Part shown: in pieces, positions 1-6,121 of the stretch
How positions within the stretch are numbered: position 1 is the stretch's first letter
How the letters are laid out: each line of letters starts with the position of its first letter
Source of the DNA: JBKHJA01 sp046538375
GTDB taxonomy: Bacteria; Acidobacteriota; Aminicenantia; Aminicenantales; Aminicenantaceae
Direction of reading: 5' to 3'
Assembly (NCBI GenBank): GCA_046538375.1
Contig: JBKHJA010000123.1
Coordinates: 1-6,124, forward strand
Length of the DNA: 6,124 nt
The notes under the pieces: model-generated
Seen by the model: the letters and a program-made list of their open reading frames with translations, nothing else
Told to the model about the DNA's origin: nothing
Databases searched by the model: none
Translations under genes and position numbers: made by a program

Positions 1-1
1 A

Positions 2-78
<77 letters not shown>

Positions 79-89
79 ATCTCAGAGAT

Positions 90-117
90 ATTATAGCAAA
101 TTTGTTTCAATTGTCAA
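90..117 (-). promoter_or_regulatory. Consensus sigma70-type promoter of tRNA-fMet
   Basis: Read on the minus strand, TTGACA (112-117) is followed after 16 nt by TATAAT (90-95). Both hexamers match the sigma70 consensus exactly. A start about 7 nt downstream, near 83, would leave only about 5 nt of leader before the mature tRNA 5' end at 78. This is a typical arrangement for a strongly and constitutively transcribed stable RNA gene. The spacer is one base shorter than the 17-nt optimum. Confidence 0.88.
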
Positions 118-132
118 AAGACTATATTGGCC

Positions 133-166
133 TGAATTTGTGATTCAAACGGGCTGGGAACCAGTC
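133..166. repeat. Two small inverted repeats between the divergent promoters
   Basis: TGAAT (133-137) and ATTCA (143-147) form a perfect 5-bp inverted repeat around 5 nt. Just beyond it, GGCTGG (152-157) can pair with CCAGTC (161-166) across a GAA loop, with one G:T pair. They lie upstream of both -35 boxes, where an activator or a repressor of either promoter could bind. The arms are short and could occur by chance, so the regulatory role is only a suggestion. Confidence 0.25.
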
Positions 167-200
167 GATTCTCCCCGTATCCTGCGATTTTAAAAAAATG

Positions 201-229
201 TTGACACGTCTCCTCCCAAAAAATATAAT
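201..229 (+). promoter_or_regulatory. Consensus sigma70-type promoter of the nuoJKLMN operon
   Basis: TTGACA (201-206) and TATAAT (224-229) are separated by exactly 17 nt, an exact match to the sigma70 consensus in both hexamers and spacing. It points at nuoJ, whose ATG begins at 243. Initiation 6 to 9 nt after the -10 box would place the 5' end around 235-239 and leave a leader of only about 4 to 8 nt. No Shine-Dalgarno sequence fits in that space. Its position shows that nuoJ is the first gene of its transcript rather than an internal gene of a longer nuoA-N operon. Confidence 0.85.
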
Positions 230-242
230 GTGAAACTTAAAA

Positions 243-740
243 ATGGGCCAGTTCCTTTTTTTTCTGTTCTCCATAATATGCATCGGTGCTGTTTTGGGGA
301 TGATCATTTCCAGAAATCAGGCATACAATGCCCTGTTTCTGGTTCTGGCCTTTGCCTGCCTGGGCGGCCTTTTCGGTCTCCTCAATGCCCCCTTTATCGC
401 CGTGGTCCAGATCATCATCTATGCCGGAGCCATCATGGTTCTTTTCATCTTCGTGATCATGATGATCAATCTGCGGCAGGGCCTTCCTCCGGAGAAGAAA
501 AAATGGACACTCTATCTCTCTTCAGGGCTGGCTGTTGTTCTGATCATCGAGCTGATCCTGGCTGTGAAAGGGGCATTTTCGGTGTTGGAAACACCTGCAC
601 CACAAAAAGTGGGAAGTCCTGCAGACCTGGGCCGGCTTCTTTTTACAGAATATCTTTATCCGTTTGAGATAACATCCATTCTGATCATAGCTGCTCTGGT
701 TGGTGCTATCGTGCTGGTCAAGAAGAAGGAAAAAGAATGA
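243..740 (+). CDS. nuoJ: NADH-quinone oxidoreductase subunit J (complex I membrane arm)
   Basis: Small hydrophobic subunit (ND6 homologue) at the junction between the quinone module and the pumping antiporter subunits of complex I in the cytoplasmic membrane. The product has 165 residues, close to the bacterial range (184 in E. coli), with about five membrane helices (roughly 1-22, 28-48, 53-77, 88-108, 139-160). Residues 51-77 hold the family signature FIAVVQIIIYAGAIMVLFIF; Y60 matches the conserved TM3 tyrosine (E. coli Y59), in the helix whose pi-bulge shifts during turnover. The last helix follows a conserved EYLYPFE-type segment, and the protein ends in a short Lys/Glu tail. The start at 243 is chosen because it gives a full first helix. 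Upstream in-frame ATGs at 198 and 228 run into TGA at 231. The GTG at 230 is in another frame. No ribosome binding site is visible. The stop overlaps the nuoK start by 4 nt (ATGA). Confidence 0.95.
   Translation: MGQFLFFLFSIICIGAVLGMIISRNQAYNALFLVLAFACLGGLFGLLNAPFIAVVQIIIYAGAIMVLFIFVIMMINLRQGLPPEKKKWTLYLSSGLAVVLIIELILAVKGAFSVLETPAPQKVGSPADLGRLLFTEYLYPFEITSILIIAALVGAIVLVKKKEKE
723..739 (+). promoter_or_regulatory. Ribosome binding site of nuoK, inside the end of nuoJ
   Basis: AAGAAGGA (723-730) lies 6 nt before the nuoK ATG at 737 and is the best Shine-Dalgarno match in the operon. It sits within the last codons of nuoJ. With the ATGA stop/start overlap it indicates coupled translation of nuoJ and nuoK. 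Confidence 0.7.
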
Positions 741-1039
741 TTCCTGTCAGTTATTTTACCATCCTGAGTGTCATCCTTTTTGTCCTGGGGATCCTGGCCT
801 TTTTTATCAAAAAGGACCTGATCACCATGTTCATGGCCGTAGAAGTGATGCTCAACGCCGCCAATCTGGCCTTCATATCTTTAGCCAAATCTTCCCATTC
901 CCTGAACGGACAGATCATCGTCTTTTTCGTCATCACTGTGGCTGCAGCCGAGGCAGCCGTGGGCCTGGCCATCATTCTTCTCATCTTCAGGCAGAAAAAG
1001 ACAATCAAATCTGAAGACATAACCCTGATGAAAGGATAA
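737..1039 (+). CDS. nuoK: NADH-quinone oxidoreductase subunit K (complex I membrane arm)
   Basis: ND4L homologue, related to MrpC of multisubunit cation/proton antiporters. It forms part of the so-called E-channel that links the quinone site to the antiporter subunits in the membrane. The 100-residue length equals E. coli NuoK. There are three membrane helices (about 5-23, 29-49, 59-86). Both catalytically important membrane glutamates are present at the E. coli positions: E36 in MAVEVMLNAANL and E72 in VAAAEAAVGLAI. A short charged tail follows residue 88. The start at 737 is supported by AAGAAGGA six bases upstream and by alignment of the N-terminus. The gene overlaps the nuoJ stop by 4 nt and its own stop is 1 nt before nuoL, so all three are probably co-translated. 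No defects are seen. Confidence 0.97.
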   Translation: MIPVSYFTILSVILFVLGILAFFIKKDLITMFMAVEVMLNAANLAFISLAKSSHSLNGQIIVFFVITVAAAEAAVGLAIILLIFRQKKTIKSEDITLMKG

Positions 1040-1040
1040 A

Positions 1041-2945
1041 ATGACTGAGATCTTCTGGTTGATTCCGTTTGTCCCTGCCTTGAGCACTTTCATTCTGGCG
1101 GTGTTTGGGAAAGTCCTTCCCAAAAAATATGTCTCTTTCCAGGCTTGTTTGGCTGTTCTTACCTCCTTCGTCATCGCGGTCATATCATTTTTGGGCCTGC
1201 TCAAAATAAGCCACACCCATTATCCCCTGGTGAAGACCCTCTTTTCCTGGATCCATTCCGGAAGCTTCCAGGCCAATCTCTCTTTACAGCTCGATCCGCT
1301 CTCAGCGGTCATGGCCTTGGTGGTCAGCGGAGTGGGCTTTATCATTCACCTCTATTCTGTGGGATACATGGCTGATGATGAGGGCTATACCCGCTATTTT
1401 ACCTACTTGAACCTGTTCACCTTTGCCATGCTCCTTCTGGTCATGGCCTCCAACATGGTGCTGATGTTCATCGGATGGGAAGGAGTGGGACTTTGTTCTT
1501 ATTTGCTGATAGGTCATTGGTATGAAAGACATTCGGCAGCCAATGCCGGCAAAAAAGCCTTTATCGTCAACCGCATCGGTGATGCCGGCTTTCTTCTGGG
1601 CATCTTCTTCATCCTGATGTTCATAGGAAGCTTTGAATTCACCGCCATCAACCAGTCTATCTCTGGAGGAGCGCTCACCCAAGGAGCGGCCACCTTGATT
1701 GCTGTTCTTCTGTTCGTGGGGGCTACCGGGAAATCAGCCCAGATTCCCCTGTATGTGTGGCTTCCCGATGCCATGGAAGGCCCCACTCCGGTCAGCGCTT
1801 TGATTCACGCTGCCACCATGGTCACCGCCGGAGTGTACATGGTTGCCAGGATGAATCTGCTTTACACTTTCTCTGGAGTGGCCGCCCAGATTGTGGCTGT
1901 AGTGGGAGCCTTGACCGCCATCTATGCTGCCACCATGGCTTTGACTCAGAACGACATCAAAAGAGTTCTGGCTTACTCCACTATCTCTCAGATCGGATAC
2001 ATGTTCATCGGTTGTGGGGTGGGCGCCTTTGCAGCCGGCATGTTCCATCTCTACACCCATGCCTTCTTCAAAAGCCTTCTGTTTCTGGCTGCCGGCAGTG
2101 TGATGCACGCTCTCTCGGGAGAGCTGGACATGAGGAAGATGGGAGGCCTCAGAAAATATCTCCCCCTCACCTACCCCACTTTTCTGGTGGGTGCTATCGC
2201 CATAGCCGGAGTTCCCTTTTTCTCCGGATTTTTCTCCAAAGACGCCATCCTCACCCAGGCGTTTGCCCGGGGTCAATATTTTGTGTGGGCTTTGGGGATC
2301 ATGGGAGCGGTGCTCACCGCTTTTTACATGTTCCGCCTTATCTTCCTGACCTTCCATGGTGAGGAGCGGCTTGAACCTGAAGCCAAGAAACATCTCCATG
2401 AATCTCCTCCGGTGATGACCATTCCCCTGGTCATCCTGGCTTTTTTCTCTGTGGCCGCCGGTTATGTGGGGCTTCCGGTGGTTTTCGGAAAGAACCTCAA
2501 CTGGTTCCGGCAGTTTCTCCAGCCTGTGGTCAGGATCCCCCATGAAGTCCATCTGGAGCTGAGCACAGAATGGACGCTCATTCTGATTTCTGTGGTGGTG
2601 GCCCTGGTTGGAATCTATCTGGCTTATGTTTTCTATATCAGAAAGCCTCACCTTCCCCATGCTCTGGTAGCCCGGTTTCCGTTTGTATACAGACTTCTTT
2701 ACAACAAATACTATGTGGATGAATTCTACAATGCCGCCTTTGTCAATCCCACCATCAAAGGTTCAGAGAAGGTTTATGACCATTTTGACTTAAAGGTAAT
2801 AGATGGAGCGGTCAACGGCACGGCTTCTGCCACCAATCTTTCGGGAAAAATTCTCAGTTATCTTCAAAGCGGCCTGCTCAAGGATTATGCTCTGGCTTTT
2901 CTGTTGGGAGCTATTTTATTCTTAGGATATTTACTGTTGGGTTAA
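1041..2945 (+). CDS. nuoL: NADH-quinone oxidoreductase subunit L (distal antiporter-like subunit)
   Basis: ND5 homologue at the far tip of the complex I membrane arm; it translocates protons and its long lateral helix braces NuoM and NuoN. The 634 residues compare with 613 in E. coli. The N-terminal domain starts around residue 65 (LFSWIHSGSFQANLSLQLDPLSAVM) and the antiporter core spans about 110-435. Channel residues are all visible: E147 in GWEGVGLCSYLLIG (TM5), K231 in GATGKSAQIPLYVWLPDAMEG (TM7), H256, D305 and K307, H336, H340 and K344, and K400 in FFSKDAIL (TM12). After about residue 440 come further helices, the amphipathic lateral-helix region with the typical YNKYYVDEFYN segment (554-563), and an anchoring terminal helix (about 612-634). 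The start is supported by AAAGGA at 1031-1036 and a 1-nt gap after nuoK. The C-terminal extension and gene order separate it from MrpA and hydrogenase relatives. Confidence 0.97.
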   Translation: MTEIFWLIPFVPALSTFILAVFGKVLPKKYVSFQACLAVLTSFVIAVISFLGLLKISHTHYPLVKTLFSWIHSGSFQANLSLQLDPLSAVMALVVSGVGFIIHLYSVGYMADDEGYTRYFTYLNLFTFAMLLLVMASNMVLMFIGWEGVGLCSYLLIGHWYERHSAANAGKKAFIVNRIGDAGFLLGIFFILMFIGSFEFTAINQSISGGALTQGAATLIAVLLFVGATGKSAQIPLYVWLPDAMEGPTPVSALIHAATMVTAGVYMVARMNLLYTFSGVAAQIVAVVGALTAIYAATMALTQNDIKRVLAYSTISQIGYMFIGCGVGAFAAGMFHLYTHAFFKSLLFLAAGSVMHALSGELDMRKMGGLRKYLPLTYPTFLVGAIAIAGVPFFSGFFSKDAILTQAFARGQYFVWALGIMGAVLTAFYMFRLIFLTFHGEERLEPEAKKHLHESPPVMTIPLVILAFFSVAAGYVGLPVVFGKNLNWFRQFLQPVVRIPHEVHLELSTEWTLILISVVVALVGIYLAYVFYIRKPHLPHALVARFPFVYRLLYNKYYVDEFYNAAFVNPTIKGSEKVYDHFDLKVIDGAVNGTASATNLSGKILSYLQSGLLKDYALAFLLGAILFLGYLLLG

Positions 2946-2946
2946 A

Positions 2947-4518
2947 ATGAATTTTCCGATCATAAGCTTGGTTACCTTTTTCCCCGCTGCAGGAGCTTTG
3001 TTTCTCATTTTCATCAACAGGGAAAAAGAAAATTTTCACCGCTGTTTTGCCTTTGTGGTGGCCCTGATAAATTTCCTGGTCTCCCTGAGCCTTTATTTCA
3101 ATTTTAACGGCCAGACTCCCGCGCCCCAGTTTGTGGAAAAAAAGAGCTGGATAGGTTACGGGATAAACTACCACGTGGGAATCGACGGCATAAGCCTCTT
3201 CCTGGTGCTTCTGACAACCTTTCTGATTCCCGTGGCCATTCTCTCTTCCTGGACTTATATCCAGAAAAGGGTCAAGGAATACATGATTTTCATGCTCCTG
3301 CTGGAGACTGGTATAATCGGTGTATTCGTTTCCCTTAATCTGTTCCTGTTTTATGTTTTCTGGGAAGTCACTCTCATTCCTATGTATTTCTTGATAGGTG
3401 TCTGGGGAGGTCCAAGGCGGATCTATGCCACCCTGAAGTTCGTTCTGTTCACCATGCTGGGAAGCCTGCTGATGCTGGTGGCCATATTTGTCCTTTATTC
3501 CACCTATTACAGAGCCACCGGGGTGTATTCCTTCAATCTTTTTGACTACTACAACCTGATACTCAATCCCAACCTCCAGATATGGCTGTTTTTGGCCTTT
3601 GCTCTGGCTTTTGCCATCAAGGTGCCCATGTTTCCGTTTCATACCTGGCTTCCGGACGCCCATGTGGAGGCTCCCACCGCCGGTTCAGTGATTCTGGCAG
3701 CCGTTCTTCTGAAGATGGGAGCCTATGGTTTTCTCCGCTTTGCATTCCCTCTCTTTCCTGACGCCCTGGAGAAATTCCTTCCCCTTCTTTTTGTGTTGAG
3801 CCTGATCGGGATCATCTACGGCGGACTGATGGCCCTCATACAGAAAGATGCCAAAAGCCTGGTGGCTTACTCCAGCGTCAGCCACATGGGGCTTATCATG
3901 CTGGCCATTTTTGCCCTCAACCTGGAGGGAACAGAAGGAGCCATCTACCAGATGCTCAATCATGGTTTGAGCACAGGAGCTCTGTTCTTGATTGTGGGCA
4001 TCCTGTATGAGAGAGCCCACACCCGGCTGATTAAAGATTTCGGTGGAGTCAGCAAACAGATGCCGGTTTTTTCTGCCTTTTTTCTCATCTGCATGCTCTC
4101 TTCGGTGGGTCTTCCCGGACTCAACGGGTTTGTAGGCGAAGTGCTGTGTCTGTTCGGAGTGTTTAAAACAAGCAAACTTTTGGCTGTACTGGGAGTGTCC
4201 ACGGTCATCCTGGCAGCCGGGTATCTTCTCTGGATGTTCCAGAGAATGATGCAGGGGCCTGTGGGAAATGACAGGATACTTTCCTTTAAAGATGTCAATA
4301 AAAGAGAAATCGCCTATCTCATCCCCATAGTGATCTTGATGTTCTGGATGGGCATTTATCCCAAACCATTCCTTAGAAAGATGGATGCTTCGGTGATCCA
4401 TCTTCTCCACACAGTCACCCAAAAAGAAAAAGTCTTTGTGGAAGCTGAAAAAAATAAGGACTCTCTTTCAAAAATAAAAAATGCCGTAAAACAGGAAATA
4501 AAAAAAGAAAAGGAATAA
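2947..4518 (+). CDS. nuoM: NADH-quinone oxidoreductase subunit M (central antiporter-like subunit)
   Basis: ND4 homologue, the middle proton-pumping subunit of complex I. It has 523 residues (509 in E. coli) and about 14 membrane helices. The channel residues are intact: E140 in FYVFWEVTLIPMYFLIG (TM5), K225 in AIKVPMFPFHTWLPDAHVEAPTAG (TM7), K256 in LLKMGAYGFLRF (TM8), H339 in the LNHGLSTGALF helix and E399 in GFVGEVL (TM12), matching E. coli E144, K234, K265 and E407. After the last helix (about 456-473), residues 493-523 form a hydrophilic tail very rich in Lys and Glu, encoded by a distinctly A-rich stretch (4440-4515), which is not typical of the family. The start is 1 nt after the nuoL stop and lacks a convincing Shine-Dalgarno, so translation probably depends on coupling. 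The next ATG would delete three helices. Confidence 0.97.
   Translation: MNFPIISLVTFFPAAGALFLIFINREKENFHRCFAFVVALINFLVSLSLYFNFNGQTPAPQFVEKKSWIGYGINYHVGIDGISLFLVLLTTFLIPVAILSSWTYIQKRVKEYMIFMLLLETGIIGVFVSLNLFLFYVFWEVTLIPMYFLIGVWGGPRRIYATLKFVLFTMLGSLLMLVAIFVLYSTYYRATGVYSFNLFDYYNLILNPNLQIWLFLAFALAFAIKVPMFPFHTWLPDAHVEAPTAGSVILAAVLLKMGAYGFLRFAFPLFPDALEKFLPLLFVLSLIGIIYGGLMALIQKDAKSLVAYSSVSHMGLIMLAIFALNLEGTEGAIYQMLNHGLSTGALFLIVGILYERAHTRLIKDFGGVSKQMPVFSAFFLICMLSSVGLPGLNGFVGEVLCLFGVFKTSKLLAVLGVSTVILAAGYLLWMFQRMMQGPVGNDRILSFKDVNKREIAYLIPIVILMFWMGIYPKPFLRKMDASVIHLLHTVTQKEKVFVEAEKNKDSLSKIKNAVKQEIKKEKE
4500..4506 (+). other. A7 homopolymer, possible -1 slippery site near the end of nuoM
   Basis: Seven consecutive A residues end four codons before the nuoM stop. 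In the nuoM frame they read A AAA AAA, the X XXY YYZ arrangement that allows -1 ribosomal slippage, and long A tracts can also cause polymerase slippage. The -1 frame contains no stop from here to the nuoN ATG at 4527 and is the nuoN frame. A slip would therefore extend NuoM through about seven residues into full-length NuoN. No clear downstream stem-loop is seen. Whether slippage occurs is speculative. Confidence 0.25.
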
Positions 4519-4526
4519 CAGTCCCC

Positions 4527-5963
4527 ATGAACAGTTTTACAGCCCTCCTGCCTCTGCTGGTGGTGGTTTTCGCTTCCCTTCTGGTTTTGGTTCTGGAGGT
4601 GTTCCTGAAAAGAGAAGACAAGAATTATCTGGCCTTTTTCTCTCTCCTCTTCCTTATTCTGTGTGGAATCATGTTTGTTCGATTCTGGGACAGAGGCTAT
4701 TCTTATTTCAACCAGACTCTCTTTCTTGACAATTTTTCCATTTTCCTTTCCTTTATCCTGATGGTGGCCACTGCCTTTGTCATCCTTCTTTCCATGAAGT
4801 ACATCTTCCTTCAGGATGCCAACCACGGAGAGATCTATTCCCTGCTTCTGCTGGCCCTTTCTGGAATGATGATCATGGTCTCTTCCCCAGACCTGCTGGT
4901 CATATTCCTGGGCCTGGAGGTTCTCTCCATTTCCAGCTATGCTCTGGCTGGATTGAGAAGAAATGACCAGAAGTCATCAGAAGCGGCCGTCAAATATTTC
5001 CTGTTGGGAAGCTTTGCCAGTGCTTTTCTGGTCTACGGCCTGGCCCTGCTCTTTGGAGCTTCCGGGTCCACCCGGATTTCATCCATTATCGCCTATTTCG
5101 GATCAGAACACAGTCTGGGCCTGATGGCACTGATCGGCTTAGGGCTGGTGATCATCGGATTCGGCTTTAAGATCGCTTTGGTCCCCTTCCATATGTGGAC
5201 CCCAGATGTGTATGAAGGTGCTCCCACTCCAGTGACAGCTTTCTTTTCGGTAGGACCCAAGGTGGTAGGATTCGCCGTTCTGCTTCGAATTCTTTTTCCC
5301 TACTGGAAAGCGGCTCTCCATTCCCAGGCCGTCTTCTGGTCGCTTTGGGTCATCAGTGTCCTGACCATGGTGATGGGGAATTTTGTGGCTTTGCGCCAGA
5401 CCAATGTCAAAAGGATCCTGGCCTATTCCAGTATCGCCCATGCCGGGTATATATTGATTGCCGTTCTCTCCCAAGACAACGCCAGCCTGGTATTCTATTT
5501 GACTGTGTATCTGTTCATGAATATGGGAGCTTTCGGAGCAGTCATTGCCCTGGGCAAAAAAGGCCAGGAATACCTTGAGCTGAAAGACTATGCCGGAGTG
5601 GGATTCAGGTACCCCTGGATAGGAGCCACTTTTTCCATTTTTCTCCTTTCCCTGGCCGGCTTCCCTCCTTTTGGAGGATTCCTGGCCAAGTTTTACGTGT
5701 TTGTGGGCGCTGTGAGGCAGGGGCTGGTTCCGCTGGTGATCATCGCTGTTCTGGCCAGCCTGGTTTCTGTTTTTTACTACCTGCGCATCGTGGTTTACAT
5801 GTACATGAGAGAGCCAGCAGAGGAGATAGAAATATATGCGGAAAATCCTGCTCTGTTCCTGGTTCTTTTCCTGTGCCTGTATGGAGTGCTTCAGCTTGGA
5901 TTATTCCCGGGAAACATCCTCCGACTTGTTCAGCAGGCTGTCAGCTCTCTTGCCGTCCTTTAA
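4527..5963 (+). CDS. nuoN: NADH-quinone oxidoreductase subunit N (proximal antiporter-like subunit)
   Basis: ND2 homologue, the antiporter-like subunit nearest the quinone module, completing the membrane arm. It has 478 residues (485 in E. coli) and about 14 membrane helices starting directly at the N-terminus. Conserved channel residues are E131 in FLGLEVLSISSYALAG (TM5), K156 in AAVKYFLLG, K215 in GFGFKIALVPFHMWTPDVYEGAPTP (TM7), K245 in GPKVVGFAVLLR (TM8), H305 in YSSIAHAGYILIA and K388 in PPFGGFLAKFYVF (TM12). These align with E. coli E133, K158, K217, K247, H305 and K395. The ATG at 4527 lies 8 nt after the nuoM stop. The nearest Shine-Dalgarno, AGGA at 4511-4514, is 12 nt away, longer than ideal, so initiation may rely on ribosomes finishing nuoM. 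The reading frame is complete and no lesion is seen. It is the last gene of the operon within the window. Confidence 0.97.
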   Translation: MNSFTALLPLLVVVFASLLVLVLEVFLKREDKNYLAFFSLLFLILCGIMFVRFWDRGYSYFNQTLFLDNFSIFLSFILMVATAFVILLSMKYIFLQDANHGEIYSLLLLALSGMMIMVSSPDLLVIFLGLEVLSISSYALAGLRRNDQKSSEAAVKYFLLGSFASAFLVYGLALLFGASGSTRISSIIAYFGSEHSLGLMALIGLGLVIIGFGFKIALVPFHMWTPDVYEGAPTPVTAFFSVGPKVVGFAVLLRILFPYWKAALHSQAVFWSLWVISVLTMVMGNFVALRQTNVKRILAYSSIAHAGYILIAVLSQDNASLVFYLTVYLFMNMGAFGAVIALGKKGQEYLELKDYAGVGFRYPWIGATFSIFLLSLAGFPPFGGFLAKFYVFVGAVRQGLVPLVIIAVLASLVSVFYYLRIVVYMYMREPAEEIEIYAENPALFLVLFLCLYGVLQLGLFPGNILRLVQQAVSSLAVL

Positions 5964-6013
5964 TTCTCAAATCTATCCCAAAGGGAACTGGAAGCATCCC
6001 CAAAACCGTGATG

Positions 6014-6029
6014 AGTATAAATATATACT
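6014..6029. repeat. AT-rich palindrome downstream of nuoN
   Basis: AGTATA (6014-6019) and TATACT (6024-6029) are perfect inverted repeats around a 4-nt AATA centre. The RNA hairpin would be weak and there is no T-run after it, so it does not look like a terminator. It could be a protein-binding site or the edge of the folded segment that follows. I found no -35 box at the right distance to make it a promoter in either direction. Confidence 0.3.
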
Positions 6030-6039
6030 GATAAGGAAA

Positions 6040-6121
6040 GGTGAGGGATGGGGGGTCGTTAGCACGTTAATTTTCCCCACCGAGTCCTCGGAGGGGTAAA
6101 GCTCCGCTTTCCCCCTTCCGA
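6040..6121. repeat. GC-rich structured intergenic segment with nested, competing hairpins
   Basis: This 3' intergenic stretch has strong self-complementarity. GGTG-GGGA (6040-6048, one bulged A) can pair with TCCCCACC (6074-6081). CCGA (6080-6083) can pair with TCGG (6088-6091). The largest stem pairs 6088-6102 with 6106-6121: TCGGA/TCCGA, GGGG/CCCC and AAAGC/GCTTT, 14 base pairs with one bulged T and one T/C mismatch, closed by a TCC loop. The second and third stems share 6088-6091 and exclude each other. It matches no riboswitch or small RNA that I recognise, encodes no credible protein, and runs up to the window edge. The composition (G-runs, C-runs) differs from the nuo genes. A dispersed palindromic repeat, an atypical terminator or the start of a longer structured RNA are all possible. 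Confidence 0.45.

Noticed and set aside
198..233. Upstream ATGs in the nuoJ frame as alternative starts
   Set aside because: Both reach TGA at 231-233, and the second overlaps the -10 box.
230..667. 145-codon + strand frame beginning at GTG 230
   Set aside because: It is a different frame of nuoJ with a Cys/Pro/Arg/His-rich, low-complexity-like translation. The NuoJ frame has clear family motifs.
300..690. Repeated TGATCATC words in nuoJ
   Set aside because: They come from runs of ATC isoleucine codons in membrane helices and are not a repeat element.
1734..2660. 308-codon open frame on the minus strand opposite nuoL, and similar ones opposite nuoM (2911-3663, 3685-4422)
   Set aside because: They lie wholly or almost wholly within strongly supported membrane protein genes. 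Their translations are His/Gln/Glu/Ser-rich without domains, as expected for the antisense of hydrophobic coding sequence.
1041..5963. Identity as an Mrp antiporter or membrane-bound hydrogenase operon instead of complex I
   Set aside because: The order J-K-L-M-N, the 634-residue NuoL with lateral-helix extension, NuoK E36/E72 and three distinct antiporter-like subunits fit complex I, not Mrp or hydrogenase sets.
6038..6056. G-quadruplex from the G-runs
   Set aside because: Only a two-tetrad pattern is possible, and the same Gs pair better with the nearby C-runs.
6057..6069. Integron attC-like core (CGTTAGCA / CGTTAA)
   Set aside because: It is only a short direct repeat of CGTTA. The GTTRRRY/RYYYAAC arrangement and the paired simple sites are missing.
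5836..6099. 87-codon frame crossing the end of nuoN into the intergenic region
   Set aside because: It starts inside nuoN in another frame, has no ribosome binding site of note, and its translation shows no recognisable motif.
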